A DNA stretch of 58,524 nt. It comes from Peptococcaceae bacterium (GTDB taxonomy: Bacteria > Bacillota > Desulfitobacteriia > Desulfitobacteriales > Syntrophobotulaceae). Location: positions 1-58,524 of the forward strand of contig JAAYMU010000148.1 in NCBI GenBank assembly GCA_012521215.1, given 5' to 3'. This document shows positions 24,664-33,518 of this stretch, one piece after another. The notes under the pieces are model-generated. The model was given only the letters and a program-made list of their open reading frames with translations. It was not told the DNA's origin and did no database searches. The translations under genes were made by a program, and so were the position numbers. Positions within the stretch are counted from its first letter, which is position 1. Every line of letters begins with the position of its first letter.

Positions 24664-26535
24664 ATGAATAACAACGTTGAAACCAGGGAGTTTCAGACTG
24701 AGATTAGACAACTGCTAGATATTGTTATTAATTCTCTCTACACAGATCGGAATGTTTTTTTGAGAGAGTTGATATCAAATGCGGCGGATGCGACAGAAAA
24801 GCTGCGCTATTTTAAATTAACCGAAGAAAAAAGTGACAATCTTGATCTGCCTTTAGAAATTTCTATTCAAACGGATGAACAAGCTCATACCTTAACCATC
24901 TCCGATAATGGAATCGGTATGACCAAGGAAGAGTTGATTGAGAATCTTGGAACCATAGCCCATTCGGGTTCCAAAGAATTTATCAGAAAGCTGACGGAAG
25001 CCAAAAAGGAATCCGGAACAGAATCAATGGATTTGAGTCTTATCGGGCAGTTCGGAGTGGGCTTTTATTCCGCCTTCATGGTTGCCGACAAGGTCACTAT
25101 TCATACCCGTTCTTTCAGACCGGATGCTGAAAGTTGGGTTTGGACTTCAGATGGCACGGGAACATATTCCTTGGCTAAAGGTGACAAAAATACTTATGGT
25201 ACCACTATTGTCCTTAGTCTCAAGTCAGATGCCCATAATTATTGTCAAGCTGACGAAATAAAACGCATTATCAAGCAGTATTCAAGTTTTGTTCCTTTTC
25301 CCATTAAAGTAAATGATGAAAAGGTCAATACGGTTGAGGCCATTTGGACCAAAAATCCTTCCCAAATCAGTGATGAGGAGTACACCGAATTCTATAAATA
25401 TATTGACAATTCCTATCAAGAGCCTTTTTATAAGCTTCACTTTACCTCGGATGCTCCGCTGTCTATAAGAGCTCTTCTTTTCGTACCGGCGGAAAATTTT
25501 GAAAGGCTGGGTTTTACCCGTATGGAAAGAGGGGTTAACCTATTCTGCAAAAAAGTGCTTATCCAGGAAAAGTCTGAGGCAATTGTACCGGAGTGGATGA
25601 GGTTTGTGCGGGGAGTTATTGACAGTGATGATTTACCGCTAAACATTTCCCGGGAAACACTTCAGGACAATGCTTTAGTTGTCAAGCTCAATAAAGTAGT
25701 AACCTCTCGCTTTCTTAAGTTCCTTGAGGAACAGGCCAAAGACAATCCGGACAAGTACCGGCAGTTTTGGGAAAAGTTTAACCATTTTTTGAAAGAGGGA
25801 GCAGCTACAGACTATGTTCATAAAGATGCTTTAGTTAGGCTGTTGCGTTTTGAATCTAATTTTACGGCTTCAGGAGAGCTCATAGCGCTGGATGATTATG
25901 TGGGAAGAATGAAAGAGGATCAGAAAGCTATTTATTACGTGGGTGGAACGAACCGGGAAGTTATCGAATCCGGTCCTTATTTGGAAATTTTTAAAGACAA
26001 GGGAATTGAAGTCCTTTATACCTATGAGGCCATTGACGATTATATCCTGGATAATTTGCATGAATATAAAGGCAAAAAAATAATTGCCGCTGAGCAAGAC
26101 AGTACCGACTTACCCGATGTCGATCTTAATGAAAGTCAAAAAGAAGAGGAAATGGCCGAAGACGATAAACAGGCCCTGCTGACCTGGTTTAAAGAAACTT
26201 TGGGTACTAAGGTTACTGAAGTCCGGGCCTCCAAACGTTTGGTGGACAGCCCCGCTGTGGTCTTAAGCCCTCATGGTACGCACAACATGCAGAAAATGAT
26301 ACAGCTTATGAACAAAGAGTTTAACTCCGTGCCGGCCGGCATCTTGGAGATAAACAGCCGTCATCCTGTAATCAAGGGGATTAATGAGCTTCGAAAAAAT
26401 GCAGATCCCTTTGCCAAGGAAGCAGCCGAACAGGTTCTCCAAAATGCTCAGATTGCTGCCGGCCTTATAGTGGATCCGCGCAATATGGTAAATCGCTTGT
26501 ATAATATTCTGGAAAGAGCGGTAACTAATAAGTAA
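24664..26535 (+). CDS. htpG: Molecular chaperone HtpG (Hsp90)
   Basis: A 623-residue Hsp90 with the GHKL ATPase domain first: ELISNAADA, DNGIGMT and GQFGVGFYSAFMVADK, followed by the middle domain (NISRETLQ) and a C-terminal dimerisation domain. The ATG at 24664 follows GGGAGGGTTGAT; an upstream in-frame extension to 24586 would have no ribosome site. An extended -10 TATAAT lies at 24616-24621. No CIRCE element is visible, so HrcA control is unlikely from this sequence. The gene is monocistronic with a clear terminator. Confidence 0.97.
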   Translation: MNNNVETREFQTEIRQLLDIVINSLYTDRNVFLRELISNAADATEKLRYFKLTEEKSDNLDLPLEISIQTDEQAHTLTISDNGIGMTKEELIENLGTIAHSGSKEFIRKLTEAKKESGTESMDLSLIGQFGVGFYSAFMVADKVTIHTRSFRPDAESWVWTSDGTGTYSLAKGDKNTYGTTIVLSLKSDAHNYCQADEIKRIIKQYSSFVPFPIKVNDEKVNTVEAIWTKNPSQISDEEYTEFYKYIDNSYQEPFYKLHFTSDAPLSIRALLFVPAENFERLGFTRMERGVNLFCKKVLIQEKSEAIVPEWMRFVRGVIDSDDLPLNISRETLQDNALVVKLNKVVTSRFLKFLEEQAKDNPDKYRQFWEKFNHFLKEGAATDYVHKDALVRLLRFESNFTASGELIALDDYVGRMKEDQKAIYYVGGTNREVIESGPYLEIFKDKGIEVLYTYEAIDDYILDNLHEYKGKKIIAAEQDSTDLPDVDLNESQKEEEMAEDDKQALLTWFKETLGTKVTEVRASKRLVDSPAVVLSPHGTHNMQKMIQLMNKEFNSVPAGILEINSRHPVIKGINELRKNADPFAKEAAEQVLQNAQIAAGLIVDPRNMVNRLYNILERAVTNK

Positions 26536-26584
26536 GCGGGAGCCTAGGAAACCTCGGAAATGTTTTTTCTGCTAAAGTATCGAT

Positions 26585-26613
26585 AAAGTAGCCTATCCGG
26601 CTACTTTTTTTAT
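26585..26613 (+). terminator. Terminator after htpG
   Basis: AAAGTAGCC (26585-26593) pairs with GGCTACTTT (26599-26607), and the T run continues to about 26611. Confidence 0.88.
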
Positions 26614-26659
26614 GCCAACAAATAAGCGGCTTGGCTTATATGAAGATTATAAAATTGTT

Positions 26660-28207
26660 TTACTCCGTAAGCACCTGACCTATGCGGGGAAAGGATATAA
26701 TAAAACTCGTTCCGGTTCCTAAGCTACTTTCAACTTTAATCTTCCCCCCTCTAATTCGAACCAGTTCGGAGACAATGGCGAGACCCAGGCCTGAACCTTG
26801 GCCTCTGGTATGGGAGCGGGAACGATCACCTCTGAAGAACCTTTCAAAGATATATGGTAAATCTTCAGGAGGGATTCCTTGGCCGTTATCTTGAATTGTA
26901 ATTGTGGTTTTAGATTCTTCTTCGCCGGTTAGGATGCATATAGTACCGTCTTTTTCCGTGTGCTGTATGGCATTGTTCAACAGATTATAGAGTATTTGTT
27001 TAAGCTCATCAGGCTTTAAAGGCAAAATTTGGGCCGGAATAGAGATATTCGGATTTTCGGCGTTATTAATCACTTGAGAGTTAATTTTCAATGTTCTGTT
27101 GTCAAGCAGAGGATATAGAAGAGGTAGCAGTTCGGGAATTACTTCTTTAAGCGTGCAGGCATGTTTTTGCGTCTGCTCCCCGCTAGGTTCCTCCTGGGCA
27201 AGGCGGTTAAGGGTAAGCAGACTTTCAGTCAGACGGATCAACCGTTCGGTTTCGATGAGCATGGTCTGATGGGCAGAATCTAATATTTTCTTATCCTTAG
27301 CCCCGCCACGCTGCAGAATTTCCAAAAAACCCCTAATAGAGGTAAGGGGAGTCCTTAGCTCATGGGAAGCGTCAGCAATAAAGCGGGACATATTTTCTTT
27401 TGCTCTGCGTTCCGTGTTTAGAGCCATTTCCAATTGGCTGAGCATATGGTTCAGAGCTTCCTGCAACTGCTGAATTTCATAGGATGTTTTTTGGTTAGGC
27501 AAGCGCAAATCATAGCGTCCCCCCGCTATTTTGCGGGCGGTGGAAGATATATTGAGAAGGGGTTCCAAAGGTTTCTGTAAAGCATAAGCCGAAAGCAGGG
27601 TACTTAACAACATAACGAGCAAGGCATTAAAAATGTAACTCTTGACACTGTTGTTGAGGATAAGTGTTTCTTCAAACAGAGGTTCGCCCATTACTGCATA
27701 GCCCAGAATAGTTCTTTGATAGCCGGTGGTTATAACGGGTTGGACTAAAAGCATATATTTGTTATTGGCGGAGTCAGTATAAATAAAAGGCTTGTTTTCC
27801 AGAGCTTTTTGATATAAATCAAAGTTTAGTTTTTGTTTTATAAAAGCTGACATGTCGTACTTAGCAGGGCCATAACTATAAACAATAAATTCGGGTTTAC
27901 TGTCAGCGGAATAAAAGGCCACAAAATTCCCCGGCCTGAGGTCGGCAAACCTGCCAGGGGGAAGTACACTGCGTCCAAGCCAGTCCTGCATACTGCTTCT
28001 TATAGAGTTGTAATCGGATATTAGATTTTGCTCAACTCCTTGGTAGAGGGAGTTTTTTAAAGCATCATATTGAATTGAGCCTATAATTGTAAAAAAGATA
28101 ATAAAACAAAACCATAAACGCAGTAAAAGCTGGCCCACTAATGATCTTCGCCAATTTACCATATATTTGCTTATTTTGGAAGCTAAGTTAATTAGTTTAG
28201 TTTTCAT
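26660..28207 (-). CDS. Membrane sensor histidine kinase
   Basis: A 515-residue kinase: membrane segment 1 (about 25-45), an extracytoplasmic domain (46-188), membrane segment 2 (189-210), HAMP (210-262), HisKA with His282 in DASHELRTPLTS, and an HATPase domain with NNAIQH, DNGQGIP, ERFFRGD and GSGLGLAI. It overlaps the response regulator gene by 11 bases, so the two form one operon. The long N-terminal extracytoplasmic domain has no recognised ligand signature. The start is likely the ATG at 28207, within the end of the regulator gene. Confidence 0.95.
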   Translation of the reverse strand: MKTKLINLASKISKYMVNWRRSLVGQLLLRLWFCFIIFFTIIGSIQYDALKNSLYQGVEQNLISDYNSIRSSMQDWLGRSVLPPGRFADLRPGNFVAFYSADSKPEFIVYSYGPAKYDMSAFIKQKLNFDLYQKALENKPFIYTDSANNKYMLLVQPVITTGYQRTILGYAVMGEPLFEETLILNNSVKSYIFNALLVMLLSTLLSAYALQKPLEPLLNISSTARKIAGGRYDLRLPNQKTSYEIQQLQEALNHMLSQLEMALNTERRAKENMSRFIADASHELRTPLTSIRGFLEILQRGGAKDKKILDSAHQTMLIETERLIRLTESLLTLNRLAQEEPSGEQTQKHACTLKEVIPELLPLLYPLLDNRTLKINSQVINNAENPNISIPAQILPLKPDELKQILYNLLNNAIQHTEKDGTICILTGEEESKTTITIQDNGQGIPPEDLPYIFERFFRGDRSRSHTRGQGSGLGLAIVSELVRIRGGKIKVESSLGTGTSFIISFPRIGQVLTE

Positions 28208-28886
28208 TGCCCGCCTCTAAACGATATCCTAATCCTCTGATGGTTTTAATAATTTTATGGGAATTATCGCCCAGTTTTTCTCTTAAATAACTGATATATA
28301 CTTCTACAATATTATCCTCGCCTTCAAAATCATAGCCCCAGACATGAACGAGGATTTTTTCTTTACTCAAGGTTTGGTTGACATTCCAAAGCAAATAAGT
28401 TAAGAGCCTGTACTCGGTAGGTGAAAGATGTAGAACTTTACCGTCAAGGGCTATGGTTTTTTGCAATTCATTAATTGTAAACCTGCCGATAACTTTTTGC
28501 CCCGTGAGGTCAGGAAAACGATTGCGCAGTTGAACTTCGATTCTAGCCAGTAATTCTTCAAAATGAAAAGGTTTCACCAGGTAATCGTTAGCTCCCATTC
28601 TAAGTCCTTTTACTATGTCCTGGGAAGTATCTTTGGCCGTGAGCATAATGGTCGAAGCGTTGGATATTTGAGGGATGGTCTGGCATAAATCATAGCCGTC
28701 CATAACCGGCATCATAATATCCAAAATTATGACTTGGGGTTCGAAAGTGCGAATTTTTTCTAAAGCTATTTCGCCGTTTTCAGCAGTTTCTACCTCATAG
28801 CCTTCTTGAATCAGACCAAGGCTCAACATTTGTCTGATGGAAGGATCATCATCAACCACCAGAATCTTAAATTTAGGATTAGGCAT
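28197..28886 (-). CDS. OmpR/PhoB-family response regulator
   Basis: A 229-residue regulator with a receiver domain (7-118; acidic DDD at 12-14, phosphoacceptor Asp56 in ILDIMMP, and Lys near 105 in LVKPF) and a C-terminal winged helix (about 135-225; TPTEYRLLTYLL-type region, VEVYISYLREKLG and TIRGLGYRLE). It is the partner of the overlapping kinase gene. GGAGGGATAAAAT precedes the ATG. The target genes are unknown. Confidence 0.96.
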   Translation of the reverse strand: MPNPKFKILVVDDDPSIRQMLSLGLIQEGYEVETAENGEIALEKIRTFEPQVIILDIMMPVMDGYDLCQTIPQISNASTIMLTAKDTSQDIVKGLRMGANDYLVKPFHFEELLARIEVQLRNRFPDLTGQKVIGRFTINELQKTIALDGKVLHLSPTEYRLLTYLLWNVNQTLSKEKILVHVWGYDFEGEDNIVEVYISYLREKLGDNSHKIIKTIRGLGYRLEAGNEN

Positions 28887-29206
28887 ATTTTATCCCTCCG
28901 GTTTCAAAGTCCAAATTATTATAAGAGTTTTAAAAATTTACTATTTCCATTATTAACATTAACGAGTATTGCCCTTAACAATAAAAAGTATTGCTGTATC
29001 GAGTAAGCGGGTACTATTATTAAAGGTAATATATGTACGATATTGCTACATAAAGATTATTACAAGTTGCTGAAAATACCCTTGGAAGAAATCTGAGATA
29101 TAATATTTGAAAGTGGAAAAAAACTAGAACTTAACAAAAAGTACCATCCGGACACTTTTTATGATAAAATATTACGATAAAAAAGGAAAGAAAATGGTGA
29201 GTGCTC
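28887..29206. other. 320-base gap between response regulator and metH
   Basis: AT-rich divergent intergenic region. I see no open reading frame, no SAM or cobalamin riboswitch fold and no clear operator. A weak A/T hairpin with ACTTTTTATG lies at about 29136-29160, and possible -10 elements are too degenerate to place. Confidence 0.4.
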
Positions 29207-32200
29207 ATGAACAAGAATCTGCTCCAACAACAATTGGCCAAAAAAATTCTTATTTTGGATGGAGCTATGGGGACCATGCTCCAGCAAATGGGCTTGCAAA
29301 CAGGGGATTTCGGGGGAGAAAGTAGGGAAGGCTGCAATGAAATTCTTAATCTAACCCGGCCTGATATTGTCAAGTCCATTCATGAAAGATATCTTCAAGC
29401 TGGAGCAGATATTATTGAGACTAATACTTTCGGGGCTACAAGGATTGTTCTGGCCGAGTACGGTTTGGCCGACAAGGATATAGAAATTAATAAAGCAGCT
29501 GCCTTGCTGGCTTGTGAAGCCGCAGCGCGTTGGTCTTCTCCGCAGCAACCTCGTTTTGTGGCCGGTTCCATGGGCCCTACCATTAAGATGCTATCCTTAA
29601 CCGGGGGCCTTACCTTTGCCGAGTTGGCAGAAGCGTATTACCGCCAAGCCTTAGGTTTGCTGGCCGGAGGGGTTAATCTGCTACTGCTGGAAACCTGCCA
29701 GGACACCCTAAATGTTAAAGCTGCGGGGCTTGGTATAAATAGGGCTTTTACCAAGCTCGGTATACGGGTCCCGCTTATAATTTCCTGTACTGTGGAACCT
29801 TCCGGCACCATGTTGGCCGGACAAAATATTGAAGCCTTCTATGTTTCTGTCGAACACCTTAAGCCTTTGGCTATTGGTCTTAACTGTGGGACCGGTGCGG
29901 ATCTGATGCATGATTCTCTTCGGACCTTGCATGAGCTGGCTTCTTGCGCAGTGTGCTGTTACCCCAATGCCGGCCTGCCTGATGAAGAGGGTAAATATCG
30001 GGAGACGCCTGAACAATTTGCAAGCAAAATCATGAAATACGCTGCTAATGGTTGGTTGAATATTGCCGGAGGATGTTGCGGTACCACCGATTATCATGTT
30101 AAAGCTTTGGCGGATGTTTTAGCCGATTACCGGCCACGGAAAGTAGACAAGGATAAGGCCTTAAAAAGCTGTGTTTCCGGACTGGAAGTTGTTTGGCCGG
30201 AAGAGGACAACCGGCCCCTTTTGGTCGGAGAACGATGCAATGTGATCGGTTCACGCAAGTTTAAAGAGATTATTACTCAAGGACGGTATGAAGAAGGGGC
30301 TGAACTGGCCAAAGTTCAGGTTAAAAAAGGTGCGCAAATTATAGATATTTGCGTAGCCAACCCGGACAGTGACGAGCTGCAAGATATGGAAGCTTTTCTT
30401 CCCCATGTGGTAAATAGGATCAAAGCACCGCTTATGCTGGATTCTACTGACCCTAGGGTATTGGAATCAGGACTGACTTTCTGTCAGGGTAAGGCAATTA
30501 TCAATTCTATCAATTTAGAACATGGTCTAAAACGGTTTGATGAGGTTGTCCCCCTTATTAAAAGCTACGGGGCCGCGGTGGTCGTGGGAACCATTGACGA
30601 GCAGGGGATGGCTGTAACCAGAAAACGCAAACTGGCTGTGGCCGAACGTTCCTATGATTTACTGGTTCACAAATATGGATTACGTCCCCAGGATATAATT
30701 TTTGATCCCTTGACTTTCCCTGTAGGGACCGGAGACAGTAAATATCAGGGCTCGGCTGTGGAAACAATTGAAGGGTTGCGGCTTATTAAGCAAAAGATGC
30801 CGGAATGCAAAACTATTCTGGGTATTAGTAACGTTTCCTTTGGCTTGCCGGCAGCGGGAAGGGAAGTACTTAATTCTGTGTTTGTTTACCTTAATACCCT
30901 GGCTGGTTTGGATTACGCCATTGTCAATGCTGAAAAATTGAAACGTTATGCGACTCTTCCCTCTGAGGAGAAGAAGCTGGCCGAGGATCTGCTGTTGAAT
31001 ACCAATCAACAAACCCTCAAAGCTTTTACCGATTTCTACAGGGAAAAAGCAGCGGATGCGACTCCGGATAAGGTAAAAGCAAAGCCCCGTCTTACCCTTG
31101 AGGAACGCTTAAGCGGGTATATTGTGGAAGGTATGAAAGAAGGTTTGGTCGAAGACCTGCAAGAAGCTTTAAAAACTTATTCACCTCTACAATTAATTAA
31201 TGGTCCCTTGATGAGGGGTATGGAAAAAGTGGGAGATTTATTCAATCAAAACCAGCTTATAGTGGCTGAAGTCCTGCAGAGTGCGGAGGTTATGAAAGCT
31301 GCTGTTAACATCTTGGAACCATATATGGAAAAAGCGGAACAAGCGGTTAAGGGTAAGGCCTTACTGGCAACGGTTAAAGGTGATGTCCATGATATCGGCA
31401 AGAACTTGGTGGATATCATCTTAAGTAACAACGGCTACCAAGTTATTAACCTCGGAGTTAAAGTTAGTTCCGAACAGCTGATTGAGGCTTGCCGCCTGGA
31501 AAAGCCCGATGTGATCGGTTTGTCCGGGCTTTTGGTAAAATCCGTTCAGCAAATGCTTATCACTGCTCAAGATTTACGGGATGCCGGCTTTGATATCCCG
31601 CTTATACTGGGGGGGGCGGCTTTGAGCCGGAAATTTACCGAGGAAAAGATTGCCCCAGAATATAGAGGGCCGGTGATTTATGCCCGTGATGCCATGGAAG
31701 GTCTTACTTTATTGAATAACCTGCTGGCTTCCCGTTCGCCCGACGAGAATTTACAGGCCGGTGATAAGCTATTAAAGAAGGCAGTTGCGGCAGAACTTAA
31801 AGAACCGTCTAATAAGAGGGAAATAAGTTTAGACAGTAAAACAGGGAAAAAAGAAGATCAAGAGAATGTAAGCCCCGATCATTTAAACCCTAGCCATGAG
31901 AGGAAGCTTCTGCGGGATTATGCGTTGGCCAAACTTATACCTTATTTGAACTTTAATAAGATCTATCGCAAGTATTTGGGGGTTAAAGCTAATAATCAAA
32001 GTACTAAGGTTGAAGAGTATAAACAGTTTGTGACTGAGTTTCTGGAGGAAATTCAAGACAAAAAAATAATCACGGCTTGTGGGGTCTATTCCTTCTTGCC
32101 CGCTTATTCGGAGGGCGAAAGCATTTATATTTTAGATCCGACGAGTTTAGATCCGGCAAGTAAATCTCAACATTCCTCAGGGCAACGGAGAGTTTTGGAA

Positions 32201-32650
32201 GAGTTTACTTTTCCCCGGCAAAAGAAAAGAGAAGGCCTTTGCCTGGCGGATTTTATTCGGCCTTTAGGCCAGGAAAAACCCGATATTTTGGCCTTGTTTG
32301 CTTTAAGCACCGGAATTGGTGTTAGGGAAAAGGCCGATCAATATAAAGAAAACGGGGAGTATCTGAAGAGTATATTTCTGCAGGCTTTAGCTCTGGAATT
32401 AGCGGAAGCCTTTGCTGAGCATCTGCATGCCGAAATTCGAAAAATATGGCGGATTCCTCCGGACCAAGGAATCAGAGTGTCACCGGGCTATCCGATTTTT
32501 CCGGCTATAGAGGATCAAACTAAAATTTTTCGCCTGCTTAAACCACAAGAGGTTGGAATAACTCTTACGGAGGGGATGATGATGGATCCGGAAGCGTCCG
32601 TAAGCGGAATAATAATTGGATCTCCTCAAGCCAGGATTTTTAAGTGTTAA
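29207..32650 (+). CDS. metH: Cobalamin-dependent methionine synthase
   Basis: A full-length MetH of 1147 residues. Order: homocysteine-binding barrel (1-300; zinc-type cysteines in LNCGTG and GGCCGT), pterin-binding domain (about 330-600; RCNVIGSRKFKE), cobalamin cap and binding domains (about 640-860; GDVHDIGKNL is the DxHxxG motif) and, after a charged linker near 870-900, a SAM-dependent reactivation domain (about 910-1147; VSPGYPIFPA and GIIIGSPQA). It transfers methyl from methyltetrahydrofolate to homocysteine. The ATG at 29207 follows GGTGAG; an upstream GTG at 29201 is possible. The reactivation domain indicates repair of oxidised cob(II)alamin with a flavodoxin or ferredoxin. Confidence 0.96.
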   Translation: MNKNLLQQQLAKKILILDGAMGTMLQQMGLQTGDFGGESREGCNEILNLTRPDIVKSIHERYLQAGADIIETNTFGATRIVLAEYGLADKDIEINKAAALLACEAAARWSSPQQPRFVAGSMGPTIKMLSLTGGLTFAELAEAYYRQALGLLAGGVNLLLLETCQDTLNVKAAGLGINRAFTKLGIRVPLIISCTVEPSGTMLAGQNIEAFYVSVEHLKPLAIGLNCGTGADLMHDSLRTLHELASCAVCCYPNAGLPDEEGKYRETPEQFASKIMKYAANGWLNIAGGCCGTTDYHVKALADVLADYRPRKVDKDKALKSCVSGLEVVWPEEDNRPLLVGERCNVIGSRKFKEIITQGRYEEGAELAKVQVKKGAQIIDICVANPDSDELQDMEAFLPHVVNRIKAPLMLDSTDPRVLESGLTFCQGKAIINSINLEHGLKRFDEVVPLIKSYGAAVVVGTIDEQGMAVTRKRKLAVAERSYDLLVHKYGLRPQDIIFDPLTFPVGTGDSKYQGSAVETIEGLRLIKQKMPECKTILGISNVSFGLPAAGREVLNSVFVYLNTLAGLDYAIVNAEKLKRYATLPSEEKKLAEDLLLNTNQQTLKAFTDFYREKAADATPDKVKAKPRLTLEERLSGYIVEGMKEGLVEDLQEALKTYSPLQLINGPLMRGMEKVGDLFNQNQLIVAEVLQSAEVMKAAVNILEPYMEKAEQAVKGKALLATVKGDVHDIGKNLVDIILSNNGYQVINLGVKVSSEQLIEACRLEKPDVIGLSGLLVKSVQQMLITAQDLRDAGFDIPLILGGAALSRKFTEEKIAPEYRGPVIYARDAMEGLTLLNNLLASRSPDENLQAGDKLLKKAVAAELKEPSNKREISLDSKTGKKEDQENVSPDHLNPSHERKLLRDYALAKLIPYLNFNKIYRKYLGVKANNQSTKVEEYKQFVTEFLEEIQDKKIITACGVYSFLPAYSEGESIYILDPTSLDPASKSQHSSGQRRVLEEFTFPRQKKREGLCLADFIRPLGQEKPDILALFALSTGIGVREKADQYKENGEYLKSIFLQALALELAEAFAEHLHAEIRKIWRIPPDQGIRVSPGYPIFPAIEDQTKIFRLLKPQEVGITLTEGMMMDPEASVSGIIIGSPQARIFKC

Positions 32651-32674
32651 CAACGGCCTTGTCGGCTTGTAAAA

Positions 32675-32712
32675 AGAGTTTCGTTTCCTATTTGGGAGCG
32701 AAACTCTCTTAT
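32675..32712 (+). terminator. Terminator after metH
   Basis: AGAGTTTCG (32675-32683) pairs with CGAAACTCT (32699-32707), with further TTCC/GGGA pairing inside. A CTTATT tail follows. It lies between convergent metH and the repeat protein gene. Confidence 0.7.
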
Positions 32713-32759
32713 TATGAGCAAGGCTTATCATAAGCAAGAATTAAATGCGATGGTTACTT

Positions 32760-33422
32760 TTAGTTCTGGTATTGCCGTCGTTTGCCAAATAAAGATGAAT
32801 TATAGCTTGGAAAGTTAGAATAGGGATAAGAGTTACCCGCATTTCCTTGGTTGAGATGCGGTACATTCTGAGGGACGGTTTGAGCTGCTGCTTGCGGTAC
32901 AGCTACCGCTTGAGGGGGATTTACAGGGGCAGTTGGAGGTGTAGCGGGAAGTGTAGCGGGTGGTGTAATTTGCGGTGCTGCCGGTGGAACCGCCTGAGTG
33001 AGAGATTGTCCTGTCGGTACGGCAGATTGCCCTGTCGGCCTAAACAAGCCCCGGCGTTTTCCTCTATTGGCCTTAATTAGATTCTTTATTTTTTTATTCT
33101 TTGGCTTATCTATTTCTTTAGTGGGGGTAGTATTTATTTCTGAAATTACCTTGGCGGCACTAGGGGATAAAGAGATATTATTTTGGGTTAAAACCTTATT
33201 GATTAGCGGATATCCTACTTTATTCAGTAAAATAATACCGGTTTTCCGGGCGATGGGTATACCAATTTTTTTAGCTATCGGCAATCCCACTTTTTTAGCC
33301 AACGGAATACCTATTTTTTCGGCTATTATCGGTCCAACCATTTTATTAACCTGAGGGCCGAGTTCTTTTATGATCAGAGGTACTATTCTTTGCATAAAAT
33401 AGGAGGGTGCATTAATCTCCAT
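32760..33422 (-). CDS. Octapeptide-repeat, Pro/Ala-rich protein of unknown function
   Basis: A 220-residue protein with three parts. Residues 29-76 hold six head-to-tail eight-residue units of the form (V/I)-G-(I/L)-P-(I/L)-A-K-K, such as IGIPLAKK, VGLPIAKK and IGIPIARK. Residues 100-125 are strongly basic (KNKKIKNLIKANRGKRR). The rest is Pro/Ala/Gln-rich with TPPATLPATPP and ends in a Tyr/Ser/Asn-rich tail. There is no signal peptide. A spore-surface or nucleic-acid-associated structural role is possible, but this is a guess; I do not recognise the family. AAGGAGG precedes the ATG. It lies downstream of adhE on the same strand. Confidence 0.7.
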   Translation of the reverse strand: MEINAPSYFMQRIVPLIIKELGPQVNKMVGPIIAEKIGIPLAKKVGLPIAKKIGIPIARKTGIILLNKVGYPLINKVLTQNNISLSPSAAKVISEINTTPTKEIDKPKNKKIKNLIKANRGKRRGLFRPTGQSAVPTGQSLTQAVPPAAPQITPPATLPATPPTAPVNPPQAVAVPQAAAQTVPQNVPHLNQGNAGNSYPYSNFPSYNSSLFGKRRQYQN

Positions 33423-33518
33423 ATTAATTCCTCCTTATGGATAAACTGGAAAACATTTACATCTAAAGTATATGCTGCCTCTGATTTTATGTGTTTGTCT
33501 TATTGCGATTGTCTGACA

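Noticed and set aside
28887-29206. Cobalamin or SAM riboswitch upstream of metH
   Set aside because: No B12-box-like sequence or terminator/antiterminator pair could be found in the gap.
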